DNA of 49,599 bases. Source: an uncultured Prevotella sp. GTDB taxonomy: Bacteria > Bacteroidota > Bacteroidia > Bacteroidales > Bacteroidaceae. The notes beneath the pieces were generated by a model. That model was given only the letters and a program-made list of their open reading frames with translations, was not told the origin of the DNA and searched no databases. The first letter of the stretch is position 1. Every line of letters begins with the position of its first letter. Shown here in pieces: positions 40,617 through 47,955 of this stretch. The stretch spans positions 1 through 49,599 of the forward strand of contig CAMJDL010000019.1 of the NCBI GenBank assembly GCA_946404405.1, read 5' to 3'. Both the position numbers and the translations under genes were made by a program.

Positions 40617-42566
40617 ATGAGACTACCAAGTGTACTAAATAAGTCGGTAGCAACACGCACCACATGGCTCGTGCTCAGCATCATGACCATTATCATGGTG
40701 ACGGCGGGAGTTATTCAAATCAAATACATCCGCAAGCAAATTGCAATAGAGACACAACGACAGGCTAACCGGTCAATGGATGGTGCCATCAAGGTCATTG
40801 ACAACCGTATCGCTAAGGTTGAGACGGCTGTCAATACGGCGGCAAGTTTTGCTTATCGTTTTGCCCAAGACAAGAGTATGGCCGACACGCTACTGAGACG
40901 CCTCATCATTGCCAACGAAGACATTGCTGCTGCGACGTTAATGTACCGTGCAGACAACTTCCCTGAAGAGGGACGCTACTATGCGCCAACCATCTCTCGC
41001 GACCCCGTCAGCGGAACGCTTGAACCCGACGAAATTGGCGGTCCTGAAAATGACTTCTGCTACCTTGAGACAGATAGCAACTGGATTTATACCAACAAAT
41101 TGGAAACAGGTTACTGGTGCCTCCCCTACGTCGACTCCATGTCTACCAAGCGCGCTATGGTGTCCTACTCTGTACCCCTTTACGACAAGAGTGGCGACAT
41201 CTATGCCATACTTTGTGCCGACGTCGACCTGAAATGGGTCAAAAACATCGTCGAGGGTGCCAAGCCGTATGAATACTCGCAGGTATTTATCCTGGGACGT
41301 GACTCACAATACGTTTGTCATCCTGACGAAGCGTGGATACAGACCATCAATGCCGTCGATGAAATCAAGCGCAGCCGAAGCAACGAGGAACAGCTGCTGA
41401 TAGAACGCATGCTGCGTTGGGAACGCGGTATTGACACGATGGAGGAGATGCACTCGTTCCTGCCATATCAGGAGCCTACCGGTCCTGTTATCATGTATTA
41501 CGCACCTGTCGAACGCGTACAATGGTCCATCAGCTTCACCATTCCTGAAGCAAAAGTCATGGAGCAACCCAACCGCCTTCGCATGAACATGATTGTCATG
41601 CTCATCATTGTGTTGATTATCGTTGCTATCGTCATGCGACAAATCATTCACAGCCAGCTTTTGCCCCTCAAGGCATTGGCATCGTCGACAGCAGAAGTGG
41701 CCAAAGGCGACTTCAAAGCCGTACTGCCTAAGATAGACACACAGGATGAAATTCGCGAATTGCGCGATTCGTTCGAAAACATGCAGACCTCATTGGCTGA
41801 ATATATCATACAACTGCAGGACACAACTGCATCGAAGGCTGCTATCGAGAGTGAGCTTCACGTAGCCACCGACATTCAGATGTCTATGCTCCCTAAGGAA
41901 TTCACGCCAATCGCCGGTCATGAAGACGTGCCGGTCTATGGACAACTGAAACCCGCCAAGGCCGTTGGTGGCGACCTGTTCGACTACTACGTACGCAACG
42001 AGACGTTGTTCTTCTGTATCGGCGACGTCAGCGGCAAGGGGGTACCTGCAGCTTTGGTGATGGCGGTCACGCAGGCCATGTTCCGCACGGTTTCAGCCCA
42101 TGAATCATCGCCCGCCAATATCGTGATGCAGCTGAATGCCAGCCAGACCGAGAATAACGATTCCAACATGTTTGCCACCTTGCTCGTTGGAGCACTCGAC
42201 CTGAACAGCGGACATCTGCTGTACTGCAATGCTGGCCACGACGCCCCGCTGCTCGTTGGTCAAGGTATTGGCTTGCTGCCTTGCGACCCCAACCTGCCTA
42301 TAGGCATTGTCGGCGACTGGACATTCAGCGAACAAGAGGCCGACATCTATGCCGGAACCACCATTTTCCTCTATACCGACGGACTGACCGAGGCTGAAGA
42401 TGTCAGCCACCAGCAGTTTGGCGAGGAACGTATCATGAAGGTGGCCGAACAGTATCCACCCAACCCACGCCAGTTTATCGACATCATGACGCAGGCCGTT
42501 CGCGACTTTGTGGGCAATGCCGAGCAAAGCGACGATCTGACGATGTTAGCTATCAAATATAAATAA
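40617..42566 (+). CDS. Membrane-bound SpoIIE/RsbU-type serine phosphatase with extracytoplasmic sensor
   Basis: A 649-residue signalling protein. Membrane span 1 is at about residues 17-38 and span 2 at about 322-345 (MIVMLIIVLIIVAIVMRQII). Between them is a ~280-residue periplasmic sensor of dCache type (YYAPTISRD, GYWCLPYVDSMSTKRAMVSYSVPL, YAILCADVDL). A HAMP domain and coiled coil follow to about 415. The PP2C/SpoIIE phosphatase spans 420-649 with GGDLFDYY, GDVSGKG near 469, LYTDGLTEA and SDDLTMLAI. In Bacteroidota such enzymes act on anti-sigma-antagonist-like proteins, none of which is nearby. It lies 2 bases after the lipoprotein gene. Confidence 0.9.
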   Translation: MRLPSVLNKSVATRTTWLVLSIMTIIMVTAGVIQIKYIRKQIAIETQRQANRSMDGAIKVIDNRIAKVETAVNTAASFAYRFAQDKSMADTLLRRLIIANEDIAAATLMYRADNFPEEGRYYAPTISRDPVSGTLEPDEIGGPENDFCYLETDSNWIYTNKLETGYWCLPYVDSMSTKRAMVSYSVPLYDKSGDIYAILCADVDLKWVKNIVEGAKPYEYSQVFILGRDSQYVCHPDEAWIQTINAVDEIKRSRSNEEQLLIERMLRWERGIDTMEEMHSFLPYQEPTGPVIMYYAPVERVQWSISFTIPEAKVMEQPNRLRMNMIVMLIIVLIIVAIVMRQIIHSQLLPLKALASSTAEVAKGDFKAVLPKIDTQDEIRELRDSFENMQTSLAEYIIQLQDTTASKAAIESELHVATDIQMSMLPKEFTPIAGHEDVPVYGQLKPAKAVGGDLFDYYVRNETLFFCIGDVSGKGVPAALVMAVTQAMFRTVSAHESSPANIVMQLNASQTENNDSNMFATLLVGALDLNSGHLLYCNAGHDAPLLVGQGIGLLPCDPNLPIGIVGDWTFSEQEADIYAGTTIFLYTDGLTEAEDVSHQQFGEERIMKVAEQYPPNPRQFIDIMTQAVRDFVGNAEQSDDLTMLAIKYK

Positions 42567-42569
42567 TAT

Positions 42570-44333
42570 ATGAAACAGATATTTCTTCTTGTCGCACTTT
42601 TAGGCAGTCTGAACGCCCATGCTGCCGATATCTATATCACACCCGACTCGTCGTTGGCCGATGCCGTGCGCAAAACCCGTGAGATGCGACGTCTTGGACA
42701 AGCACAGGAGGTTACCATCCACCTTTCTGAAGGTACCTATCTGCTGTACGAGCCCCTGCGCCTGCGTCCGGAAGACAGCGGACTAACCATCGAGGGCAAC
42801 AGCGCCATAATCAGCGGCGGTATGGAGATAAAGAACTGGAAACGACAGGGCAAGCTGTTAGTTGCCGATGTACCCGACTTCAACGGGCGTCCCATCGATT
42901 TCCGCCAGTTGTGGGTGAATGGTCAGAAAGCCATTCGCGCCCGTGACGTCAGCGACTTCGAGCAGATGCATCGCATCCGCACCTACGACAAGAAGAACCA
43001 CGTGCTTTGGATTCCCAAAACAGCTGTGGAAAAATTCGTAAATGGTAAATCGGTAAATAGTAAATACCTCGAGATGGTTCTGCACGAGATGTGGTGCACC
43101 TCCAACCTCCGCATCAAGGCTCTTAGTGTGCACGGCGATTCGGTCGCCGTGACCTTCCACGACCCCGAAGCCAAACTCCAGTTCGAGCACCCTTGGCCCT
43201 CGCCCATGACACCCAACACCGGTCATCCTTCGCCTTTCTATCTGACTAACGCCAAGGAACTCTTGGACGAACCTGGCGAATGGTACCATGATATCCGAGA
43301 GCACAAGCTTTACTATATGCCACGGATAAATGAGAAATTAGAAATGAGAAATGAGAAATGGGTTGCCACCGTTCCTGTCTTAGAGACACTGGTCGAATTC
43401 ATCGGTACTGCCGAACGTCCAGTCCGCGACATCACTATCAAGGGCATCACCTTTAGCCATACCACTTGGATGCGTCCTTCAGAAAAGGGGCATGTTCCCT
43501 TGCAGGCTGGCATGTATCTCACAGAGGCCTATAAACTGCGTCCGCAGATTGACCGTCCCAACAATCACAAGCTCGACAATCAGGGTTGGTTAGGACGTGC
43601 TGACGCTGCCATTGAGGTCAGATACGCCGAGGACATCAACTTCGACGGTTGCCGCTTCGAACATCTGGGCGGCTCTGGTCTCGACTACGTGATAGGTTGC
43701 CGTCGTGGCACAACGACACGCTGCACCTTTACAGATATCGCCATGAACGGTTATGTCTGCGGTTCTTTCTCACCTGAGGGATTGGAGACTCACCTACCCT
43801 ACGCACCTACCGACTTCCGCGAGGTATGCACCAACCAAGAGGTCAGCAATTGCGAGTTCTACAACGTAACGAACGAAGACTGGGGATGTGTTGCCGTCTG
43901 CGCAGGCTATGTCAACGGCATCAATATCGAGCATAACACCATCCACGACGTCAGCTATACGGGCATCTCACTCGGTTGGGGATGGAATCGCGACTTGGTA
44001 TGTATGAAGGATAATAAGGTACATGCGAACCTTATATATAACTATGCCCAACACATGTACGACTGTGCAGGCATCTATACCCTTGGCAATCAGCCTGGCA
44101 CCATCATCTCTGAGAATGTTGTCCGCGACATTGCCAAACCCAGTTACGTCCACGATCCCAACCATTGGTTCTATCTCTACACGGACGAGGGGTCCAGCAA
44201 CATCACCCTGCGTGACAACTGGACACCTGCAGAAAAATTCCTGAAGAACGCCAATGGTCCTGGCAACACGTGGGAGAACAATGGTCCACAGGTCAGCGAC
44301 GACATCAAGCGACGTGCTGGTGTTCAGCGATAG
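42570..44333 (+). CDS. Secreted right-handed parallel beta-helix protein (paralog)
   Basis: A 587-residue exported protein with signal peptide MKQIFLLVALLGSLNAHA, paralogous to the protein at 28301. Shared segments include LRLRPEDSGLTIEG, KYLEMVLHEMW, LQFEHPWP, FDGCRFEHLGGSGLDYV, ISLGWGWNRD and AGIYTLGNQPGT. It ends the glycan operon, 3 bases after the phosphatase gene. Two low-complexity stretches absent from the paralog are encoded at 43024-43066 (KFVNGKSVNSK) and 43324-43360 (INEKLEMRNEK). A GH141-like activity is possible but unproven. It converges with lrp, 7 bases between stops. Confidence 0.75.
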   Translation: MKQIFLLVALLGSLNAHAADIYITPDSSLADAVRKTREMRRLGQAQEVTIHLSEGTYLLYEPLRLRPEDSGLTIEGNSAIISGGMEIKNWKRQGKLLVADVPDFNGRPIDFRQLWVNGQKAIRARDVSDFEQMHRIRTYDKKNHVLWIPKTAVEKFVNGKSVNSKYLEMVLHEMWCTSNLRIKALSVHGDSVAVTFHDPEAKLQFEHPWPSPMTPNTGHPSPFYLTNAKELLDEPGEWYHDIREHKLYYMPRINEKLEMRNEKWVATVPVLETLVEFIGTAERPVRDITIKGITFSHTTWMRPSEKGHVPLQAGMYLTEAYKLRPQIDRPNNHKLDNQGWLGRADAAIEVRYAEDINFDGCRFEHLGGSGLDYVIGCRRGTTTRCTFTDIAMNGYVCGSFSPEGLETHLPYAPTDFREVCTNQEVSNCEFYNVTNEDWGCVAVCAGYVNGINIEHNTIHDVSYTGISLGWGWNRDLVCMKDNKVHANLIYNYAQHMYDCAGIYTLGNQPGTIISENVVRDIAKPSYVHDPNHWFYLYTDEGSSNITLRDNWTPAEKFLKNANGPGNTWENNGPQVSDDIKRRAGVQR

Positions 44334-44340
44334 AAAGAAC

Positions 44341-44805
44341 TCAGATATTGATGCCGTAGTTCTGTTTCACCTCGCTCATCACAAACGTACTCTCAATGGC
44401 ACCCACATGGTCAATATCGCCGAGTTTGGTCAACACAAACTCCTGATATTGTTTCATGTCACGTGCGCGTACCTTTAAAAGATAGTCATACGCACCCGAT
44501 GTGTTGTAACACTCGGTCACCTCAGGAATGCGCTGAATGCGTCGAACAAAGGCATCAGCTATCTCGTGATTAATCTGCGTCAGCTTCACCTTGCAGAACA
44601 CCAACAAGCCCTGATTCAGCTTCTCGGGGTCAAGTATGGCCACATACTTCTTGATATACCCTTTCTTTTCCAACCGCTTCTGACGTTCAAAAACGGGTGT
44701 TGGCGTCAAATGTACGGCATCGGCCAGCTCTTTTGTGGTCAATTTCGCGTTTTTTTGCAGCGTTTTCAGTATCTGCAGGTCTGTTTCGTCCAGTATTTCT
44801 GCCAT
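44341..44805 (-). CDS. Lrp/AsnC-family transcriptional regulator
   Basis: A 154-residue regulator. The N-terminal helix-turn-helix LQILKTLQKNAKLTTKELADAVHLTPTPVFERQKRLEKKGYI is followed by the ligand-binding/oligomerisation RAM domain (TECYNTSGAYDYLLKVRARDM). It is divergent from metY with 332 bases between. A perfect 7-bp inverted repeat between the two promoters is a candidate site. I infer control of methionine/cysteine metabolism and itself. Confidence 0.9.
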   Translation of the reverse strand: MAEILDETDLQILKTLQKNAKLTTKELADAVHLTPTPVFERQKRLEKKGYIKKYVAILDPEKLNQGLLVFCKVKLTQINHEIADAFVRRIQRIPEVTECYNTSGAYDYLLKVRARDMKQYQEFVLTKLGDIDHVGAIESTFVMSEVKQNYGINI

Positions 44806-45011
44806 TTCTTTTCTTTTTTATTGGTCGCTTCGCTCAAAATTACCAAAAAATTGATTAAAAAAATTGCCAAAAAATAATTTTCATATAATTTTTCTAGTAA
44901 ATTTTCTTATAATTTTGAGGCCGAAAGGCCGACCTTCTTTTTACTTTTAGAGTTTTATTCTGTTTGGGGGCTTCAAAAAGCCCATTCTTGGAACTTTTTT
45001 CTTTCTACGCT

Positions 45012-45020
45012 GCAAAATTA
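45012..45020 (-). promoter_or_regulatory. lrp promoter -7 element
   Basis: On the minus strand TAATTTTGC, matching TAnnTTTG. It implies a leader of about 200 bases before lrp. Confidence 0.55.
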
Positions 45021-45025
45021 GTGAT

Positions 45026-45049
45026 AATTTCTGAATTCCACAAGAAATT
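45026..45049. promoter_or_regulatory. Candidate Lrp operator between divergent promoters
   Basis: AATTTCT and AGAAATT form a perfect inverted repeat with a 10-base spacer. It is centred about 47 bp upstream of the predicted metY transcript start and just upstream of the lrp promoter. Confidence 0.45.
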
Positions 45050-45071
45050 TGGAGGATATTTCTAAAGTTCG

Positions 45072-45080
45072 TACCTTTGC
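45072..45080 (+). promoter_or_regulatory. metY promoter -7 element
   Basis: TACCTTTGC, a full consensus match, about 57 bases before the ATG at 45138. Confidence 0.75.
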
Positions 45081-45137
45081 AACGTCAAACAGAAATAAAA
45101 ACATTATTAAACATTAAATTATAGAAAGGATAAGATT

Positions 45138-46427
45138 ATGAGTACAAAGAAAAATTATCGTTTTGAGACTTTGCAACTTCATGTAGGCCAAGAACAGGCT
45201 GACCCCGCAACCGACGCACGTGCCGTGCCCATCTATCAGACCACGTCGTATGTGTTCCGTAACTCACAGCATGCTGCCGACCGTTTCGGTCTTCGCGATG
45301 CAGGTAATATCTATGGTCGTCTGACCAACTCTACGCAGGGTGTCTTCGAGGATCGCGTCGCTGCCCTCGAGGGTGGTGTAGCCGGTCTGGCTGTAGCCTC
45401 TGGTGCAGCTGCTATCACTTATGCGCTGCAGAACATCGTGCAGAATGGCGACCACATCGTTGCTGCCGACAACCTCTATGGCGGTTCCTACAACCTGATT
45501 ACCCACACGCTGGCTACGCAGGGTATCTCGAATACCATTCTTAATGTGAACGACCTCGAGGCTCTCGAAGCTGCTATCAAGCCCAACACAAAAGTAGTAT
45601 ATGCCGAGACCTTCGGTAACCCCAACTCTGACGTGCTCGACCTCGAAGGCGTAGCCGCCGTAGCCCACAAGCACGGTATTCCTTTCATCGTCGACAACAC
45701 CTTCGGCACACCTTATCTGATTCGTCCGTTGGAGCACGGTGCAGATATCGTCGTACACTCTGCAACAAAATTCCTCGGCGGTCACGGAACCTCGCTCGGT
45801 GGTGTCATCGTCGATGGTGGTAAGTTCGACTGGAAGCAGAACGATAAGTTCCCAACCTTGGCTAAGCCCGATCCCAGCTATCACGGCATCGTGTTTGCCG
45901 ACGCTGTAGGAGCAGCCGCTTACGTCACCCGCATCCGTGCCGTCATCCTGCGCGATACCGGTGCTGCCATCTCACCCTTCAACGCCTTCATCCTGTTGCA
46001 GGGAGTAGAGACCTTGAGCCTGCGTGTTGAGCGTCATGTAGAGAATGCCCTGAAAGTGGTCGATTTCCTCGCCAATCACCCCAAGGTAGCTGCCGTACAC
46101 CACCCTGCCCTCGAGAGTCACCACGACCACGCACTCTATAAGAAGTACTATCCCAACGGCGGCGGTAGCATCTTCACCTTCGAAGTGAAGGGTGGTCAGG
46201 AAGAAGCCTGGCGTTTCATCGATGCCCTGCAGATCTTCTCGCTGCTGGCTAACGTGGCCGACGTGAAGAGTCTGGTCATCCATCCCTACACCACCACCCA
46301 CTCACAGCTGTCGCCCGAGGAGCTTGCTGAGCAGCACATCACGCCTGCTACCGTACGTCTCTCCATCGGTACTGAGCATATCGACGACATCATCGACGAC
46401 CTGGCTCAGGCACTGGATAAAATCTAA
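45138..46427 (+). CDS. metY: O-acetylhomoserine sulfhydrylase (Cys/Met metabolism PLP enzyme)
   Basis: PLP-dependent Cys/Met-metabolism enzyme of 429 residues, the MetY length class. It makes homocysteine (or cysteine) from O-acetylhomoserine and sulfide. Visible are FETLQLHVGQEQADPATDARAVPIYQTTSYVF at the start, YGRLTNSTQ, the PLP lysine region HSATKFLGGHGTSLGG (Lys near 210) and RLSIGTEHIDDIIDDL at the end. It would supply homocysteine, the acceptor used by the corrinoid fusion protein at 1349, although the genes are far apart here. It is divergent from an Lrp-type regulator. Confidence 0.9.
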   Translation: MSTKKNYRFETLQLHVGQEQADPATDARAVPIYQTTSYVFRNSQHAADRFGLRDAGNIYGRLTNSTQGVFEDRVAALEGGVAGLAVASGAAAITYALQNIVQNGDHIVAADNLYGGSYNLITHTLATQGISNTILNVNDLEALEAAIKPNTKVVYAETFGNPNSDVLDLEGVAAVAHKHGIPFIVDNTFGTPYLIRPLEHGADIVVHSATKFLGGHGTSLGGVIVDGGKFDWKQNDKFPTLAKPDPSYHGIVFADAVGAAAYVTRIRAVILRDTGAAISPFNAFILLQGVETLSLRVERHVENALKVVDFLANHPKVAAVHHPALESHHDHALYKKYYPNGGGSIFTFEVKGGQEEAWRFIDALQIFSLLANVADVKSLVIHPYTTTHSQLSPEELAEQHITPATVRLSIGTEHIDDIIDDLAQALDKI

Positions 46428-46446
46428 AGGTAAAAAGGTAAAAAGT

Positions 46447-46480
46447 AATCTGTCAAATCCCTAAAAAGATTTGGCAGATT
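46447..46480 (+). terminator. metY terminator
   Basis: A 13-bp stem AATCTGTCAAATC / GATTTGGCAGATT with one G-U pair, followed by a weak T-rich stretch. A GGTAAAAAGGTAAAAAG tract precedes it. Confidence 0.6.
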
Positions 46481-46493
46481 GCTTCAAATTTTG

Positions 46494-46502
46494 TAATTTC
46501 GC
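46494..46502 (+). promoter_or_regulatory. Response regulator promoter -7 element
   Basis: TAATTTCGC, close to consensus, 20 bases before the ATG at 46523. Confidence 0.5.
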
Positions 46503-46522
46503 ACCGTTAAACCGACACAGAG

Positions 46523-47167
46523 ATGAGAAATTATATTATAGCCGACAATCAGGAACTGACGCGTTTCGCGTTGGAGAACCTGCTTAAAGACGTCGAAGAT
46601 AGTGCTGTATTTCGTGCTTTCGACAGGGCAAGACTCGTGGAATTGCTAAAGGAACATGAGAGTGCCGTGGTACTGCTCGATTACACCCTGTTCGACTTTG
46701 CCGACGAGGACCAGCTGCTCATCATTGCCGAGCGCTTCAGCCTATCCGACTGGATACTCATCAGCGACGACCTTACGCCTCAGTTCATCCGCCGCGTAGT
46801 CTATTCCTCCCATCAGTTTAGCGTAGTATTCAAGGACGGTCCTTTGAGTGAAATACGTGAAGCCCTGAATGCTGTCAATCGACACACCCGTTATCTCAGC
46901 CAGCGTGCCCTCGAGACCATCATCACCCAGCAACAGCAAGAGGACGAGACACCCAGTATCCTGACGCAGACCGAGACGGAAATCGTGAAAGCCATCGCTT
47001 TGGGCAAGACGACCAAGGAAATTGCTGCCGAACGCTTCTCCAGCATCCATACCGTCACCACTCATCGCAAAAACATCTTCCGCAAGCTGGGCATCAATAC
47101 CGCCCACGAAGCTGTCAAGTACGCGCTCCGTGCCGGATTGATAGATCCCTCCGAATTCTACATCTAA
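46523..47167 (+). CDS. LuxR/NarL-type DNA-binding response regulator
   Basis: A 214-residue regulator. The receiver domain (1-120) has AVVLLDYTLFDF with the likely phospho-acceptor Asp53 and ISDD on the next strand. Only one acidic residue (Asp8) is clear at the usual acidic pair, so phosphorylation may be atypical. The LuxR-type helix-turn-helix (about 145-205) reads LTQTETEIVKAIALGKTTKEIAAERFSSIHTVTTHRKNIFRKLGI. It stands alone with its own promoter and strong terminator; no cognate kinase is in the window. Confidence 0.88.
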   Translation: MRNYIIADNQELTRFALENLLKDVEDSAVFRAFDRARLVELLKEHESAVVLLDYTLFDFADEDQLLIIAERFSLSDWILISDDLTPQFIRRVVYSSHQFSVVFKDGPLSEIREALNAVNRHTRYLSQRALETIITQQQQEDETPSILTQTETEIVKAIALGKTTKEIAAERFSSIHTVTTHRKNIFRKLGINTAHEAVKYALRAGLIDPSEFYI

Positions 47168-47169
47168 AT

Positions 47170-47201
47170 AAAAAGTGAAGAGCCACCTCTTCACTTTTTT
47201 T
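47170..47201 (+). terminator. Response regulator terminator
   Basis: AAAAAGTGAAGAG-CCAC-CTCTTCACTTTTT, a 13-bp stem followed by a T-run, 2 bases after the stop codon. Confidence 0.85.
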
Positions 47202-47245
47202 ACTCTTTTATCGCCCCAATCGCACAATAATTCAAAAACATTTCG

Positions 47246-47254
47246 TACCTTTGC
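47246..47254 (+). promoter_or_regulatory. Orphan promoter-like -7 element
   Basis: TACCTTTGC followed by AGCG, a full consensus match, but no coding sequence follows for 700 bases. It may drive a noncoding transcript or be left from a lost gene. Confidence 0.5.
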
Positions 47255-47317
47255 AGCGAAAATTCCCTCATCCATCACCCCTCACCCCTCATCCCTCTTC
47301 CTTCTTACATCTTACAT

Positions 47318-47382
47318 CAGACATCAGCCCTCAGACATCAGCCATCAGACATCAGCCCTCAGACATCAGCCCTCAGACATCT
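47318..47382 (+). repeat. 14-bp tandem repeat
   Basis: Four copies of CAGACATCAGCCCT (one with a C-to-A change) plus a partial fifth. The sequence just upstream (CATCACCCCTCACCCCTCATCCC) is of the same simple style. Confidence 0.85.
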
Positions 47383-47442
47383 ATTTCGTGTCCTTTTTAC
47401 TCTTTTAACGTTGAAATTGTGTGTAATATGAAAGTTAATTCG

Positions 47443-47451
47443 TAACTTTGC
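47443..47451 (+). promoter_or_regulatory. Promoter-like -7 element upstream of the surface protein leader
   Basis: TAACTTTGC followed by GGCCG. If it drives the gene at 47956, the leader is about 500 bases and contains the repeats and the terminator hairpin described for this region. Confidence 0.5.
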
Positions 47452-47479
47452 GGCCGAAAACCGCGAGACTGCTCACGTT

Positions 47480-47627
47480 CTCACACCTGAAGGTATGAGT
47501 GTGGCGTTGCGAGCGGTCATTGATGCTATAGCATCATGCCCCTCGCTTAACCGCAGCCTTGCAAACGAATTTGCGAGAACGGGCGGCGTCTCAGCAATGC
47601 AACGCCACACTCTGACCTTGGTCAGAG
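47480..47627. repeat. Inverted pair of family C REP-like elements
   Basis: Left copy: hairpin CTCACACC-TGAA-GGTATGAG followed by TGTGGCGTTGC (47480-47510). Right copy: TGCAACGCCACACT followed by hairpin CTCTGACC-TT-GGTCAGAG (47598-47627). Between them is a perfect 16-bp palindrome TGATGCTATAGCATCA (47521-47536). The arrangement is like the paired REP units (BIMEs) of enterobacteria. Confidence 0.75.
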
Positions 47628-47784
47628 AATTAGAGCGAGCTCCATTGCACTCGACTTGCACCGTCCTTGCACGCGAAATGAAATAATCGACGATTTTAAC
47701 CGAGATGGGATTTCAGGTATGAGAAAGATTGAGGTGATAACATTGTTTAACGCGAATTGTTTGGCCATGTCAAATAATTCGTTA

Positions 47785-47807
47785 ACTCACTCACTCACTC
47801 ACTCACT
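47785..47807 (+). repeat. Tetranucleotide microsatellite
   Basis: (ACTC)5 plus ACT, about 150 bases upstream of the surface protein start. Such tracts can slip in length. Confidence 0.85.
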
Positions 47808-47865
47808 ATATCTCTTAAACACTAAAGAGAACGACGTTCCCACGGGGACGGCGCGACCATATATA

Positions 47866-47908
47866 CGGCTTTCCTTGCCTACTGGCGAGGGAAGCCGCAT
47901 TGTTTTTT
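47866..47908 (+). terminator. Intrinsic terminator or attenuator in the surface protein leader
   Basis: CGGCTTTCCTTGCC-TACT-GGCGAGGGAAGCCG forms a 14-bp stem with two G-U pairs, followed within 6 bases by six T. It ends 47 bases before the next ATG in the same direction, with no promoter between, so it may regulate read-through. Confidence 0.65.
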
Positions 47909-47955
47909 ATAGCCTAAAGAGAAAATAGATAATTAACAATAAAAAGATCAAGAGT

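Larger units (their letters stand above)
44806..45137. other. Divergent lrp/metY regulatory region
   Basis: No gene here. On the minus strand the lrp leader (about 200 bases) holds two small hairpins, GGCC-GAAA-GGCC (44924 region) and GGGCTT-CAAAA-AGCCC (44968 region), and long A/T runs. The metY leader from about 45085 is short and A/T-rich. I looked for a SAM- or B12-riboswitch and see none. Confidence 0.5.
47202..47955. other. Repeat-rich leader region without a credible gene
   Basis: The 754 bases hold, in order, an orphan promoter (47246-47254), a pyrimidine-rich tract with 14-bp tandem repeats, a second promoter (47443-47451), an inverted pair of family C repeats (47480-47627), an ACTC microsatellite (47785-47807) and an intrinsic terminator hairpin (47866-47908). 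The open frame at 47495-47686 is built from the repeats. Confidence 0.6.

Noticed and set aside
33477..44333. Classical Sus-type polysaccharide utilisation locus
   Set aside because: There are no SusC/SusD homologs or hybrid two-component regulator in the window.
44806..45137. SAM or cobalamin riboswitch before metY
   Set aside because: The metY leader after its promoter is only about 50 bases, and no conserved riboswitch core is visible.
47318..47382. Short CRISPR array
   Set aside because: The 14-bp units are head to tail without spacers, and no cas genes are present.
47495..47686. 63-codon open frame as a gene
   Set aside because: It is built from the inverted family C repeats and the central palindrome; no promoter or ribosome-binding context of its own.
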